A stretch of 64,000 nt of DNA, from NCBI RefSeq assembly GCF_012927265.1, contig NZ_JABBGF010000001.1:928502-992501 (forward strand). Direction: 5' to 3'. The notes below the pieces were generated by a model. It was not told where the DNA came from. It did not search any database and saw only the letters and a program-made list of their open reading frames with translations. Below are positions 52,527 through 61,567 of the stretch, one piece after another. A program made the translations under genes and the position numbers. This DNA is from Chryseobacterium cheonjiense (GTDB lineage Bacteria; Bacteroidota; Bacteroidia; Flavobacteriales; Weeksellaceae). Each line of letters opens with the position of its first letter. Positions within the stretch are counted from its first letter, which is position 1.

Positions 52527-53093
52527 ATGGAGGAGATTATTCAGGAAGATAAAAAACTTTTTTTATTTCTCAATAATTTAGGGAATTCCTCTTTTGACCA
52601 GTTCTGGATACTGATTTCCAGCACATGGATCTGGGTTCCGCTTTATATTATCTTCTGCTATTTTCTGTTTAAAAGTTACAAACTAAGGTCATTGGTTTTT
52701 ATTCTGATCTTTATTGCAATAGGCGTCACCATATCGGATCAGCTTGCCGGTGTCTTTAAACACGGGATTGAGAGATTGAGACCCTGTCACGACCCGGTTT
52801 TACAGGATCATATGAGGATTGTAAAATGTGGCGGGCAGTTCGGTTTTTATTCTGCACATGCATCCAATACGTTCTTTTTGGCAACCTTTTTAAGTATTTT
52901 ATTAAAAAATAAGCTTAAATGGTTTCCTTATGCTATATTTGTGTGGGCTGTGATCGTAGCATACAGCCGCATTTATTTAGGAGTGCATTTCCCGATAGAT
53001 ATTTTGGTGGGGGCGTTTGTTGGAACTTTATTGGGAGTGATATTTGCTGCGCTCGCCAGAAAAGTGATCAACAAACAAAATATAACCTCATGA
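52527..53093 (+). CDS. PAP2-family membrane phosphatase
   Basis: 188 residues, about five to six spans. The three catalytic signatures are KHGIERLRP (motif 1), YSAHAS (motif 2, in place of PSGH) and SRIYLGVHFPIDILVG (motif 3). Such enzymes dephosphorylate undecaprenyl pyrophosphate or other lipid phosphates at the outer face of the membrane, which recycles the carrier for cell-wall synthesis. Stop and next start overlap by four bases (ATGA at 53090-53093). Confidence 0.92.
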   Translation: MEEIIQEDKKLFLFLNNLGNSSFDQFWILISSTWIWVPLYIIFCYFLFKSYKLRSLVFILIFIAIGVTISDQLAGVFKHGIERLRPCHDPVLQDHMRIVKCGGQFGFYSAHASNTFFLATFLSILLKNKLKWFPYAIFVWAVIVAYSRIYLGVHFPIDILVGAFVGTLLGVIFAALARKVINKQNITS

Positions 53094-53899
53094 AAAACAT
53101 TCTATTTTTTTTAGCTTTAGCAACATTATCACTGCACGCACAGGATAAAAAAATTGCTGAAGATTGTTTCCGTAAAGCAGATTACAAATGTGCGGAAGAA
53201 GAATATTCCAAGCTGGTTCAGACCGAAAAAATCCAGAAATTCAAATCAGAATATTATAATTACCTGGGAACTTCACAAAGAAGACTCGGTAAAACAAATG
53301 CGGCTTTTAAATCGTATGAATCTGCACTGAAGGCCGATCCTATGTCTGCCGCGGTATATGCCAATTTAGGTTCTATCCACGGTCAAAAAGGAAATAAACA
53401 GGCTGCTTTGGATTATCTTAATCAAGGACTTAAGCTTGAACCGGAAAATGCAGATATGTATCTTACCCGTTCGAAAGTCTACGAAAATTTAGGTAAAAAA
53501 GATCTTGCTGCAAAAGATTTGAATCAGATTCTGAGTTTTGCACCTGATAACATCTATGCAAGGACCGGATTGGCCAATCTTAAAAAGAACAGCGGCGATC
53601 TTGAAGGGGCCCTTAAAGATTATAATCAGCTGATTTCTGAAAAACCAGAATCACTTCTCTACAGTGGTAGAGGCGATGTTTACTTCAAACTGAAAAAAAA
53701 TAAAGAAGCGCTTGCCGATGTGAATAAAGCAATTTCTATCGATCCGAAATTCGCCCAGGCCTATGTAAATAAAGCATTGATTTTATTTGAAACAGCAAAA
53801 CCTAAGGAAGCTTGTGCAAGTCTTGATAAAGCGGTAAGTTTAGGCTATGAAAAGCCTTTGCTGATAGAATATTATTCTAAATGTGAAGTAAAAAAATAA
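53090..53899 (+). CDS. Secreted tetratricopeptide-repeat protein
   Basis: 269 residues from the ATG at 53090, which begins a signal peptide (MKNILFFLALATLSLHAQ); a longer frame upstream merely overlaps the PAP2 gene and is rejected. At least five TPR units follow, such as YYNYLGTSQRRLGKTNAAFK, AAVYANLGSIHGQKGNKQAA, ADMYLTRSKVYENLGKKDLA and SLLYSGRGDVYFKLKKNKEA. A periplasmic scaffold for protein-protein contacts is likely. The last 30 residues hold two cysteines (KEACASLDKA and YYSKCEVKK). Confidence 0.85.
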   Translation: MKNILFFLALATLSLHAQDKKIAEDCFRKADYKCAEEEYSKLVQTEKIQKFKSEYYNYLGTSQRRLGKTNAAFKSYESALKADPMSAAVYANLGSIHGQKGNKQAALDYLNQGLKLEPENADMYLTRSKVYENLGKKDLAAKDLNQILSFAPDNIYARTGLANLKKNSGDLEGALKDYNQLISEKPESLLYSGRGDVYFKLKKNKEALADVNKAISIDPKFAQAYVNKALILFETAKPKEACASLDKAVSLGYEKPLLIEYYSKCEVKK

Positions 53900-53907
53900 T
53901 TCCCTCC

Positions 53908-53962
53908 AGTATTTCAGGTTTCGGGGCGGCGGCGAAGCCGCCGCCCCGAAACCTGAAATACT
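53908..53962. repeat. Perfect 55-base GC-rich palindrome
   Basis: Two perfect 26-base arms (AGTATTTCAGGTTTCGGGGC continuing GGCGGC, and its reverse complement) around GAA. It lies 8 bases after the TPR stop and 16 bases before the convergent rlmH stop. It has no T tract, so it is not a standard terminator, though it could block read-through in both directions. The GGCGGCGAAGCCGCC centre matches the core of the REP-like element at 50473-50584. Confidence 0.9.
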
Positions 53963-53978
53963 CCAACCTAAAATTCAA

Positions 53979-54452
53979 TCAGTCATTATGATACGGTTTT
54001 CCCTGGAGAATCTGATCTGCACGATACAGCTGTTCCACAATAAACAACCGGATCATCTGATGGGTAAAGGTCATCTTTGACAACGATATTTTTTCGTTAG
54101 CCCGACTGTATATTTCCTCTGAAAATCCGTATGCACCACCAATAAGAAGATGGATTTTTTTTACGGAAGAATTCATCCAGGTGTCTATTTTCTGTGAAAA
54201 TTCCCTGCTGGTAAATTGTTTGCCTTTTTCATCGAGGATCATCACGAGATCCGTTCTGTCAATGTAATTCAAAAAAAGCCTGGCTTCTTCCTTCTTTAAA
54301 AGATCGGGAGATAGATTCCTGGCATTTTTTACATCCGGAATTTCGGTGATCTCAAAGTTCCAGTGTTTGGGTAGTCTTTTTATATAATAACTGATAAGAG
54401 ACGTTATTTCCTTATCATCTGTTTTGCCAATACAAAGCAGGTTAATTTGCAT
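53979..54452 (-). CDS. rlmH: 23S rRNA pseudouridine-1915 N3-methyltransferase
   Basis: 157 residues from the Met at 54452 (MQINLLCIGKTDD), the normal RlmH start; an upstream in-frame Met seven residues earlier is less likely. SPOUT-class methyltransferase with the knot segment LLIGGAYGFSEEIYSRANEKISLSKMT-like region and the C-terminal THQMIRLFIVEQLYRADQI. It methylates helix 69 of 23S rRNA on the assembled 70S ribosome. The end GKPYHND is typical. Confidence 0.95.
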   Translation of the reverse strand: MQINLLCIGKTDDKEITSLISYYIKRLPKHWNFEITEIPDVKNARNLSPDLLKKEEARLFLNYIDRTDLVMILDEKGKQFTSREFSQKIDTWMNSSVKKIHLLIGGAYGFSEEIYSRANEKISLSKMTFTHQMIRLFIVEQLYRADQILQGKPYHND

Positions 54453-54540
54453 TTCTTCTAAATTATGCGTCAAAGATATTTATAAATCAAGAGAATTCAT
54501 AATCATGTTCTGTTCTGGAAGTGAAGTCTGAAAAAATCAT

Positions 54541-54548
54541 TATTTTTG
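54541..54548 (+). promoter_or_regulatory. -7 element of the DUF4421-like gene
   Basis: TATTTTTG, 15 bases before the ATG at 54564. A TTG start sometimes predicted at 54546 would lie inside this element. Confidence 0.5.
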
Positions 54549-54563
54549 TACCACACCGGTCCA

Positions 54564-55580
54564 ATGAAAATAAAAACACTCTCTTTTCTGCTTTTCATTT
54601 TTCCATTAGTTTCTTTTGCCCAGGAAATTAGTGACGATAAAACAGCGCGGTACCTGGAAGAAGATAAAAAGAAAATTTCTGTTGTGGGAGGACTGAGTTA
54701 TTTACATAATTCATTTGGTTTGTTGTACGAGGATAAAGTTTTTCATCTACGGCCAAATGATGCTTTTTATACAGAATTTTTCCTAAGATACCGTTGGCTT
54801 GATGTCAGTTTTTCTTTTGCTCCGAAACTCACCCATATCAATAATGATGACCCTGAAAAAGGAAAATCCAAATATTTCAATTTTGGATTTAATTTTTTCG
54901 TAGCTCCGAAAATCAGGCAGTATCTTTATTTCAGTCAGGTGAAAGGTCTTTACTTTCAGGATACCAAAGAATTTTTGCAATTGCTGTATGGGAATGATTA
55001 TAATGAAGAAGGCTATCTGCAGTTTCCGGATGCGAAATACCGCTCTTTTAAAGGAGAAACAACTTATCTTTGGATCGGAAATAAGTCAGATTATAGAAGC
55101 TTTAATAATATGACCTATGAGCCGCTAAAAGATGTCTTTGTCGTAAGTACAGGACTTTTTTATCAGTATAATATCCTTAGTGATATGAACAGAGTAATCT
55201 ATCAGGGAAATGTCATTACCGACATAGAAAACAATCCGTCCAAAGATTTGAGAATTGCATTGAGGTCAGGAGCAGGCATTCAGAAAAAAATTAAAAACTG
55301 GTATGCGGTGCTGGAGATTTATCCTGAAATATATTACGCAAAGCTCATAGATGAAGATTTTCATGAATTTAATGTGGGAGGCTATTCTAACGGGCGAATC
55401 GGGTACGACAACGGGAAGTGGTTTTTCGGCGCAGGCGCGCAGCTAAACTGGATTAACAGTTCCAATGAAAATTTTTACTCTGCCACACAATGGCTCTTCC
55501 GGGCGGGAATTGGTTTTCGGTTTAATTCTCCTACATTTGTAAACAGAAACTTTGATAAGATAGATAATATTTTTAAATAA
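54564..55580 (+). CDS. Probable outer-membrane beta-barrel protein (DUF4421-like)
   Basis: 338 residues from the ATG at 54564 with a signal peptide (MKIKTLSFLLFIFPLVSFAQ). Aromatic alternating strands run to the end (GGYSNGRIGYDNGKWFFGAG, WLFRAGIGFRFN), as in outer-membrane barrels. The opening of the mature part (DDKTARYLEEDKKKISVVGG) resembles DUF4421 proteins; this family call is from memory and is moderate. Function unknown. The gene for a YihY protein starts one base after its stop. Confidence 0.65.
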   Translation: MKIKTLSFLLFIFPLVSFAQEISDDKTARYLEEDKKKISVVGGLSYLHNSFGLLYEDKVFHLRPNDAFYTEFFLRYRWLDVSFSFAPKLTHINNDDPEKGKSKYFNFGFNFFVAPKIRQYLYFSQVKGLYFQDTKEFLQLLYGNDYNEEGYLQFPDAKYRSFKGETTYLWIGNKSDYRSFNNMTYEPLKDVFVVSTGLFYQYNILSDMNRVIYQGNVITDIENNPSKDLRIALRSGAGIQKKIKNWYAVLEIYPEIYYAKLIDEDFHEFNVGGYSNGRIGYDNGKWFFGAGAQLNWINSSNENFYSATQWLFRAGIGFRFNSPTFVNRNFDKIDNIFK

Positions 55581-55581
55581 C

Positions 55582-56544
55582 ATGGGTCTGAAACTTCCGA
55601 AATTTATACTTAAAATTCAAGAATTTTTTGATGATATACATATTCCTCTTTTGGGAATATCTCTATGGCAGATGTTTCAGATTTATATCAGAGGTATTTT
55701 TAAAGATAAAATAGGCAGAAAGGCAGCTGCTATCTCCTGGAGTTTTACGATCAGTTTGTTTCCTTTTATTCTCTTTATTCTTTCGGTAATTCCATATATG
55801 CCGCATTATGAAAAGCTGCAGTTCTATATTTTTGATGTTTTAATGCATAATGTTTTTCCCTCCAACATGGAAGGTGATGTACGAAATTATATTGAGGAAA
55901 GCATTGTCCCGAATATGAAGGGAATCAGTAATCTGACCATCGTTCTGGCCCTGGTTTTTGCCACCAACGGAACATTTTCCCTCATCAACGGATTCAATGA
56001 AAGCACTCATGAGAAAATGAGCGATGTCAAAGAATTTATTCTCTCGTTTTTTATCACTATAGGATTTGTGCTGATTGTATTTCTTGCGCTTTTCGGGGTG
56101 TATTATTCTGAGGTTGTTTTGAAGCAGTTTACACCTGTTTATGATGTCTCCTGGCTGGTAAATAATCTTTCGGAAATTATTGGTTTCGTATCTTTCCCAT
56201 TGTTTTATTTCATCCTTCTGACGCTTTTTTATTGGTTGGGAACTGTGAAAATCACCAGATTCAGACAGGCGATTCCGGGTGCTATCTTAACCACTGTACT
56301 GTTTGTAGTAACCACTTATTTCTTTGCATTATATGTGAAAAATATTGCCCGGTACAATGTTCTTTACGGATCTATAGGAAGTATGATTCTTCTTATGGTT
56401 TGGGTAAATGTGAATGTTTATCTCCTTCTTTTCGGAAACGAACTGAATATGGCTATCAGAAAAGTAAGGATCGAAAAATTATTATCTGATGAATTGAAAC
56501 GCTCCCGGAATAAAAAAGGGGAATCCAGTGATAATAAAGAATAA
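55582..56544 (+). CDS. YihY/BrkB-family inner-membrane protein
   Basis: 320 residues with six spans. Family marks are the N-terminal RKAAAISWSFTISLFPFILF segment, NGTFSLINGFNESTH in the middle (replacing the common RAMNxAY), and YGSIGSMILLMVWVNVNVYLLLFGNELN near the end. The C-terminal tail is charged and disordered. The family was once mislabelled ribonuclease BN; its true activity is unknown, with proposals of lipid or ion transport. It is coupled to the outer-membrane protein upstream. Confidence 0.9.
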   Translation: MGLKLPKFILKIQEFFDDIHIPLLGISLWQMFQIYIRGIFKDKIGRKAAAISWSFTISLFPFILFILSVIPYMPHYEKLQFYIFDVLMHNVFPSNMEGDVRNYIEESIVPNMKGISNLTIVLALVFATNGTFSLINGFNESTHEKMSDVKEFILSFFITIGFVLIVFLALFGVYYSEVVLKQFTPVYDVSWLVNNLSEIIGFVSFPLFYFILLTLFYWLGTVKITRFRQAIPGAILTTVLFVVTTYFFALYVKNIARYNVLYGSIGSMILLMVWVNVNVYLLLFGNELNMAIRKVRIEKLLSDELKRSRNKKGESSDNKE

Positions 56545-56632
56545 TCTCATCATTACGGTCAGTTTAGTCTTCTTTAGTAAATCTTTAATTAAAAAGTCAG
56601 TACTTGTTCCTGCTCAAGAAATGACTGAATCC

Positions 56633-56720
56633 TTCAGCAGCTGATGCATTTGTAATAATTAACGATTTTACAACAGAAAATCAGGATCACTCCTGAAACC
56701 TGATTGCTGCTGAAATTTTT
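56633..56720 (+). other. Nested inverted repeats downstream of the YihY gene
   Basis: Outer arms TTCAGCAGC (56633-56641) and GCTGCTGAA (56706-56714); inner arms AATCAGG (56679-56685) and CCTGATT (56699-56705). The inner stem stacks directly on the outer right arm, and ATTTTT follows. It may be a terminator-like structure or a small structured RNA; the 200-base gap to the convergent rel gene has no other feature. Confidence 0.45.
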
Positions 56721-56744
56721 CTAAAGTATTCTGTAAGATTCACA

Positions 56745-58955
56745 TTAAGATTGTAATCTTCTCACCTTTGAAACACCGTCAATGTCATTGAGTTTTTTAA
56801 AGGTCTGCTCCAGCTGACTCTTGTTTTTTACTTCAAGATTAATGGTTCCGGTGAAAACGCCGTCGTTCGATTCAATAGACATACTTTTCATATCCATTCC
56901 CATTGCGCCGCTAATGACGGTGGTGATATCATTAATCATTCCCATCCTGTCGAGCCCTTCAATTTCTATTTTTACCCTGTTTTTAAAGCTTTCTTCATTT
57001 ACCCATTTGGCGGGAATCACTCTGTAATCATATTGTGCCCGAAGATTTATGGCATTCGGACAGTTGTCGCTGTGTACTTTGATACCGTCCGAAATAGTAA
57101 TAAAACCGAATATTTTATCCCCGGGAATCACAGTACAGCATTTTGCATAAGTGTAATTGAGCTTTTCTTCGTCTTTCCCAAAGACAATCATATCCAGGTT
57201 CTGCTCTTTAGGCTCTACAAAAGCTGTATTTTTTGAAGGAGATTTTCTGAATCTCGAAAGCAGGTTGTTAAATACATTTTTACTTTCAATATACTTTCTC
57301 AGGCTGCTTGCATCCAGCTCGTTGCTTTGGAATTTTAAGAACAATTCCTGGGAAGATTTGAGATTGAAAAACTTCTGGAGTTTATTAACCTCTTCATCAT
57401 TGAAATTGATTTTGGCATGACGGAGCTTCCGCTGAAGAATCTCTTTGCCTTCTTCTACCAGCTGATTTTTTTGTGAGTTTAAATAACTCTTGATCTTTGA
57501 TTTGGCCTTTGAGGTAACTACAAATTCCAGCCAGTCGGACTTTGGCTTCTGATTTTGTGAAGAAAGAATGTCCACCTGGTCACCGTTCTGTAAAACATAT
57601 GAAATCGGAACAAGCTTTCCATTGATTTTTGCGCCTAAACACTTCATTCCCAAATCAGAGTGTACGGAGAAGGCAAAGTCCAGAGCCGTTGCATTAGTCG
57701 GTAAAATTTTAATTTCCCCTTTCGGAGTGAAAACAAAAACTTCTTTGGAATAGAGGTTGAGTTTAATATTATCCAACAATTCGGAGGTAGAAAGGTTCTG
57801 CTGTTGTTCCAATACCTCACGTATCTCCGTTACCCAGTTTTCAAAATTCCGGTCTTCGGTACTTTGTTTGTAACCTTCTTTGTATTTATAATGGGCTGCA
57901 ACCCCTTTTTCCGCAATTTCATCCATTCTTTCAGAACGGATCTGTACTTCAATCCATTTTTTATCCGGTCCTAAAACGGTCAGGTGAAGACTTTCATATC
58001 CTGTAGAACGCGGTTGTGTAATCCAGTCACGCATTCTGGAAGGATTACTGTGATATACATCCGTTACAATTGAATAAATTTTCCAGGCCAGAAATTTTTC
58101 ATTCTTAGCGTCAGATTTATAAATAATCCTGATGGCGTAGTTATCATACACCTCTTCAAAAGACACGCCCTGCTTCAGCATTTTCCTGTAAATGGAAGAA
58201 ATTGCTTTTGCGCGGCCTTTTATCTTAAAATTAAGTCCTTCTTCATGCAGTTTTTCAGAAACTTCTTTTTTAAATTCTTCAATATACCGTTCGCGGCTTT
58301 CTTTAGCCAGCTCAAGTTTCTCTGTAATTTCTGTATAAATGTCTGGATTATTATATTTTAAGGATAAATCTTCAAGTTCAGATTTGATGTTATACAATCC
58401 TAAACGGTGCGCCATCGGTGCATAAATATACACCGTTTCGGAAGCGATTTTTTTCTGCTTATCCGGAGCCATGCTTTCCAGCGTACGCATATTGTGAAGG
58501 CGGTCTGCAATTTTTATCAGAATTACCCTGAAATCTTCAGAAAGTGTCAGAAGAAGTTTCCTGTAATTCTCTGACTGAACCGAGATGTTCTGGTGATTCA
58601 TGATGGAGATCTTGGTAAGTCCATTGACAATATTGGCAATTTTTTCACCAAAAATTTTCTTCAGATCTTCATAGGTATAATCGGAATCCTCAATGACGTC
58701 ATGCAACAGGGCACAGGCAATGGAGGTGGCCCCAAGACCGATTTCCGTGGCTACAATTTTAGCTACGGCAATAGGGTGGTAAATGTAAGGTTCACCGGTT
58801 TTTCTTCGCTGATCTTTGTGGGCATCCAATGCAATATCGAATGCTTTTCGGATAAGTTTATTATTTTCCTCGTCCAGTGTTCGGTATGTGTTGGAAATCA
58901 GATCCTTATATCTGGCGAGAATTTCTTTGTTTTCTTGTTCTAAGTCGTAACTCAT
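56745..58955 (-). CDS. rel: Bifunctional (p)ppGpp synthetase/hydrolase (Rel/SpoT type)
   Basis: 736-residue stringent-response enzyme. The N-terminal HD hydrolase domain keeps its metal ligands (H60 in YIYHPIA, H85-D86 in LLHDVIED). The synthetase domain follows (about 230-370: YAIRIIYKSD, RSTGYESLHLTV, EVQIRSERMDEIAEKGVAAH). Then comes a TGS domain (about 405-465: VFVFTPKGEIKILP) and an ACT domain at the end (about 660-736). All parts look intact, so it should both make and degrade (p)ppGpp, as in most single-Rel Bacteroidota. Confidence 0.94.
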   Translation of the reverse strand: MSYDLEQENKEILARYKDLISNTYRTLDEENNKLIRKAFDIALDAHKDQRRKTGEPYIYHPIAVAKIVATEIGLGATSIACALLHDVIEDSDYTYEDLKKIFGEKIANIVNGLTKISIMNHQNISVQSENYRKLLLTLSEDFRVILIKIADRLHNMRTLESMAPDKQKKIASETVYIYAPMAHRLGLYNIKSELEDLSLKYNNPDIYTEITEKLELAKESRERYIEEFKKEVSEKLHEEGLNFKIKGRAKAISSIYRKMLKQGVSFEEVYDNYAIRIIYKSDAKNEKFLAWKIYSIVTDVYHSNPSRMRDWITQPRSTGYESLHLTVLGPDKKWIEVQIRSERMDEIAEKGVAAHYKYKEGYKQSTEDRNFENWVTEIREVLEQQQNLSTSELLDNIKLNLYSKEVFVFTPKGEIKILPTNATALDFAFSVHSDLGMKCLGAKINGKLVPISYVLQNGDQVDILSSQNQKPKSDWLEFVVTSKAKSKIKSYLNSQKNQLVEEGKEILQRKLRHAKINFNDEEVNKLQKFFNLKSSQELFLKFQSNELDASSLRKYIESKNVFNNLLSRFRKSPSKNTAFVEPKEQNLDMIVFGKDEEKLNYTYAKCCTVIPGDKIFGFITISDGIKVHSDNCPNAINLRAQYDYRVIPAKWVNEESFKNRVKIEIEGLDRMGMINDITTVISGAMGMDMKSMSIESNDGVFTGTINLEVKNKSQLEQTFKKLNDIDGVSKVRRLQS

Positions 58956-59069
58956 TCGTGCTATAGCCTATATTTACACGAAAATACGAAATTTTTTGCA
59001 CTTTTCAAATACAAAAGAATCCATAGACGGATCTACGGATTCAGGGAATTTATTTTTATCATTTGTATT

Positions 59070-59432
59070 TTAAAATTTCACTTCGGAATCCATTCCCATG
59101 GTTGAACCTTTAATTCTAACATCCGGGCTGTTATGGATTTCCGCTTTGTTTCTGGCACTGATATAGTGTTTAAGGGTGCTGTAATTAGCCTGTTCAAGGC
59201 TCATATTTTCGAACAGATACGTTTTCAGTACCGTGTTCTGGCTGAAGACATGTCGGGCATCATCGATCTGATGTTCCTTGACTGACACGCTTACAATATA
59301 TGGAGAATGATGGTTATCTTCGTTCAAATAAACAATATATTCCGAATTCTCAAAACCTGAACTTTCAAGATCGGCTTCTAGTTTTTTATAATCGCTGTGG
59401 GGTTCAAATAATCCAGCTAAAATATTTGACAT
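59070..59432 (-). CDS. Small conserved hypothetical protein
   Basis: 120 residues, no signal peptide. The N-terminal 65 residues (LFEPHSDYKKLEADLESSGF, EYIVYLN, HSPYIVSVSVKE) look like a small alpha/beta sandwich of the kind found in general-stress or ACT-like proteins. The C-terminal part is polar and ends SPDVRIKGSTMGMDSEVKF, perhaps disordered. I do not recognise the family firmly. It is monocistronic between rel and acs. Confidence 0.6.
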   Translation of the reverse strand: MSNILAGLFEPHSDYKKLEADLESSGFENSEYIVYLNEDNHHSPYIVSVSVKEHQIDDARHVFSQNTVLKTYLFENMSLEQANYSTLKHYISARNKAEIHNSPDVRIKGSTMGMDSEVKF

Positions 59433-59618
59433 AGCAATAGTTTTTAATTTTAATTAAAGATACAATATTTTTCGCAATGTTTTAAATTATTTTTAAAAAA
59501 ATATCAATTATATTATTTTATCTATAATAAATTAAGTTTTTATATGAATTGTCTATTTAATAGCAGTTAGTAATAAAAAGAAAGAGAGCCGAAATATCTG
59601 CTCTCTTTACATTGGTAT

Positions 59619-61526
59619 TTAAACTCTTTCATTTTTAATTTCTTCCACAATTTCAGGATTCAGAAGTGTGGTAATGTCTCCGAAATTGCTGAAGTCGCCT
59701 TCTGCAATCTTCCTCAATATTCTTCGCATGATTTTTCCTGAGCGCGTTTTAGGTAACCCTGAAACAAACTGAATTTTATCAAGCTTTGCAATAGGACCAA
59801 TCTGTTCGGAAATAAGCTGATTGATCTCTTTTTTAAGGTTTTCTCTTTGCCTGCTTTCGCCGGTTTCTTTTAAAACGACATAACCGTACAGTGCGTTGCC
59901 CTTGATATCATGAGGATATCCAACAATAGCAGATTCCGCGACAGCCGGATGCTGATTGATGCTGTCTTCAATAGGAGCGGTTCCAAGATTATGCCCGGAA
60001 ACGATGATGACATCATCTACACGCCCGGTAATTCTGTAATAGCCGACCTCGTCACGAAGCGCCCCGTCACCGGTAAAGTATTTTCCCGGAAAAGCAGTGA
60101 AATAGGTTTCTTTATACCGTTGATGGTCTCCCCAGATGGTCCTTGCGATACCCGGCCACGGAAAACGGATGCAGAGGTTTCCGGTAACCTGGTTGCCCAT
60201 AATTTCGTTACGTTTATCGTCCATTAAAACCGGTTGTATTCCCGGAAGCGGCAATGTTGCGTAGGTAGGTTTGGTAGGGGTTACAAATGGGAGAGGGGAG
60301 ATCATAATTCCGCCGGTTTCCGTCTGCCACCATGTATCGACAATCGGGCATTTTTTCTTCCCGACGTGATCATTAAACCAATGCCACGCTTCTTCATTAA
60401 TGGGTTCTCCAACGGAGCCTATTACTTTTAATGTACTCAGGTCATGCTTATCAACCCATTCTACACTTTCTTTGGCTAGTGAACGGATGGCTGTAGGTGC
60501 TGTATAAAACTGAGTAATTTTGTGTTTCTCAATCACTTCCCAGAATCTGTCCGGTTCCGGGTAAGTAGGAATTCCTTCGAAAATAACAGTTGTAGCGCCG
60601 TTAAGTAACGGTCCGTAAAGGATATACGAATGTCCTGTAATCCAGCCGATATCTGCAGTACACCAATAGATGTCATTTTCTTTATAATTAAATACATTTT
60701 TAAATGTATATGCTGTATATACCATGTATCCGGCGCAGGTGTGAAGCATTCCTTTCGGTTTTCCCGTTGATCCGGAAGTATACAGAATAAAAAGCGGATC
60801 TTCGGCATCCATAATGACGGAAACAAAATCCGGAGAAGCGTTTTGGTAAAGATCATCCATCCAGAAATCCCGATGCTCTTTCATTTTTACATCATTTTGG
60901 GTTCTTCTTACCACCAACACTTTTTCTACACTGGGTGTTTTTTCCAAAGCCTCGTCAACAATGCTCTTAAGATCAAGAACTTTATTCCCTCTGTAGCTGC
61001 CATCGGATGTAATGACCATTTTTGCACCGCAGTCATTAACTCTTGAAGAAACAGCAGATGCTGAAAACCCTGCAAAAATTACAGAATGAACAGCTCCCAA
61101 TTTTGCACAGGCAAGCATTGTGATAGCAAGTTCGGGAATCATAGGAAGGTAGATGCACACCCTGTCTCCTTTTTCAATTCCCAATTCTCTCAGCACATTC
61201 GCTGTTTTGTTGACTCTGGTGTATAACTCACTGTAAGAGATATGTTGCGCTTCTTCTTTGGGATCATTGGGTTCCCAGATAATGGCTGTTTTATCGCCTC
61301 TTACCGAAAGATGTCTGTCCAGGCAGTTTTTAGTAATATTTAATTTAGCATTTTTAAACCACGAAATTTTGGCTTCATTCATGTCATATTTTACGATTTT
61401 GCTCCAACGCTGATACCACACGAAGTTTTCATCGGCTATTTTATCCCAGAATTTCTTAGGATTTTTAATTGACTTTTTATAATCCTCAAAATATTGTGGT
61501 AAATCTTCTATCAGGTAATTTCTCAT
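59619..61526 (-). CDS. acs: Acetyl-CoA synthetase (AMP-forming)
   Basis: 635-residue ANL enzyme activating acetate. ATP loop YTSGSTGKPKGML (about 249-261), the acyl-pocket tryptophan in DTWWQTETGG, and the catalytic, acetylation-regulated lysine in LPKTRSGKIMRRILRK near 605. It starts with the Acs-type linker (SIKNPKKFWDKIADENFVWYQRW). It lies 41 bases after the propionyl-CoA-synthetase-like gene on the same strand, so they are probably one transcript. Confidence 0.95.
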   Translation of the reverse strand: MRNYLIEDLPQYFEDYKKSIKNPKKFWDKIADENFVWYQRWSKIVKYDMNEAKISWFKNAKLNITKNCLDRHLSVRGDKTAIIWEPNDPKEEAQHISYSELYTRVNKTANVLRELGIEKGDRVCIYLPMIPELAITMLACAKLGAVHSVIFAGFSASAVSSRVNDCGAKMVITSDGSYRGNKVLDLKSIVDEALEKTPSVEKVLVVRRTQNDVKMKEHRDFWMDDLYQNASPDFVSVIMDAEDPLFILYTSGSTGKPKGMLHTCAGYMVYTAYTFKNVFNYKENDIYWCTADIGWITGHSYILYGPLLNGATTVIFEGIPTYPEPDRFWEVIEKHKITQFYTAPTAIRSLAKESVEWVDKHDLSTLKVIGSVGEPINEEAWHWFNDHVGKKKCPIVDTWWQTETGGIMISPLPFVTPTKPTYATLPLPGIQPVLMDDKRNEIMGNQVTGNLCIRFPWPGIARTIWGDHQRYKETYFTAFPGKYFTGDGALRDEVGYYRITGRVDDVIIVSGHNLGTAPIEDSINQHPAVAESAIVGYPHDIKGNALYGYVVLKETGESRQRENLKKEINQLISEQIGPIAKLDKIQFVSGLPKTRSGKIMRRILRKIAEGDFSNFGDITTLLNPEIVEEIKNERV

Positions 61527-61567
61527 ATCCCTTTTTTTTGAATTGAATTCTGTTTATTTAATTATAT

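Noticed and set aside
52919..53089. N-terminal extension of the TPR protein
   Set aside because: It merely reads through the PAP2 gene in another frame; the ATG at 53090 starts a proper signal peptide and overlaps the PAP2 stop.
53908..53962. Ordinary rho-independent terminator
   Set aside because: The stem is much longer than a usual terminator, has no T tract on either side, and shares its centre with a dispersed element.
54546..54563. TTG start for the DUF4421-like gene
   Set aside because: It lies inside the -7 promoter element; the ATG at 54564 opens a normal signal peptide.
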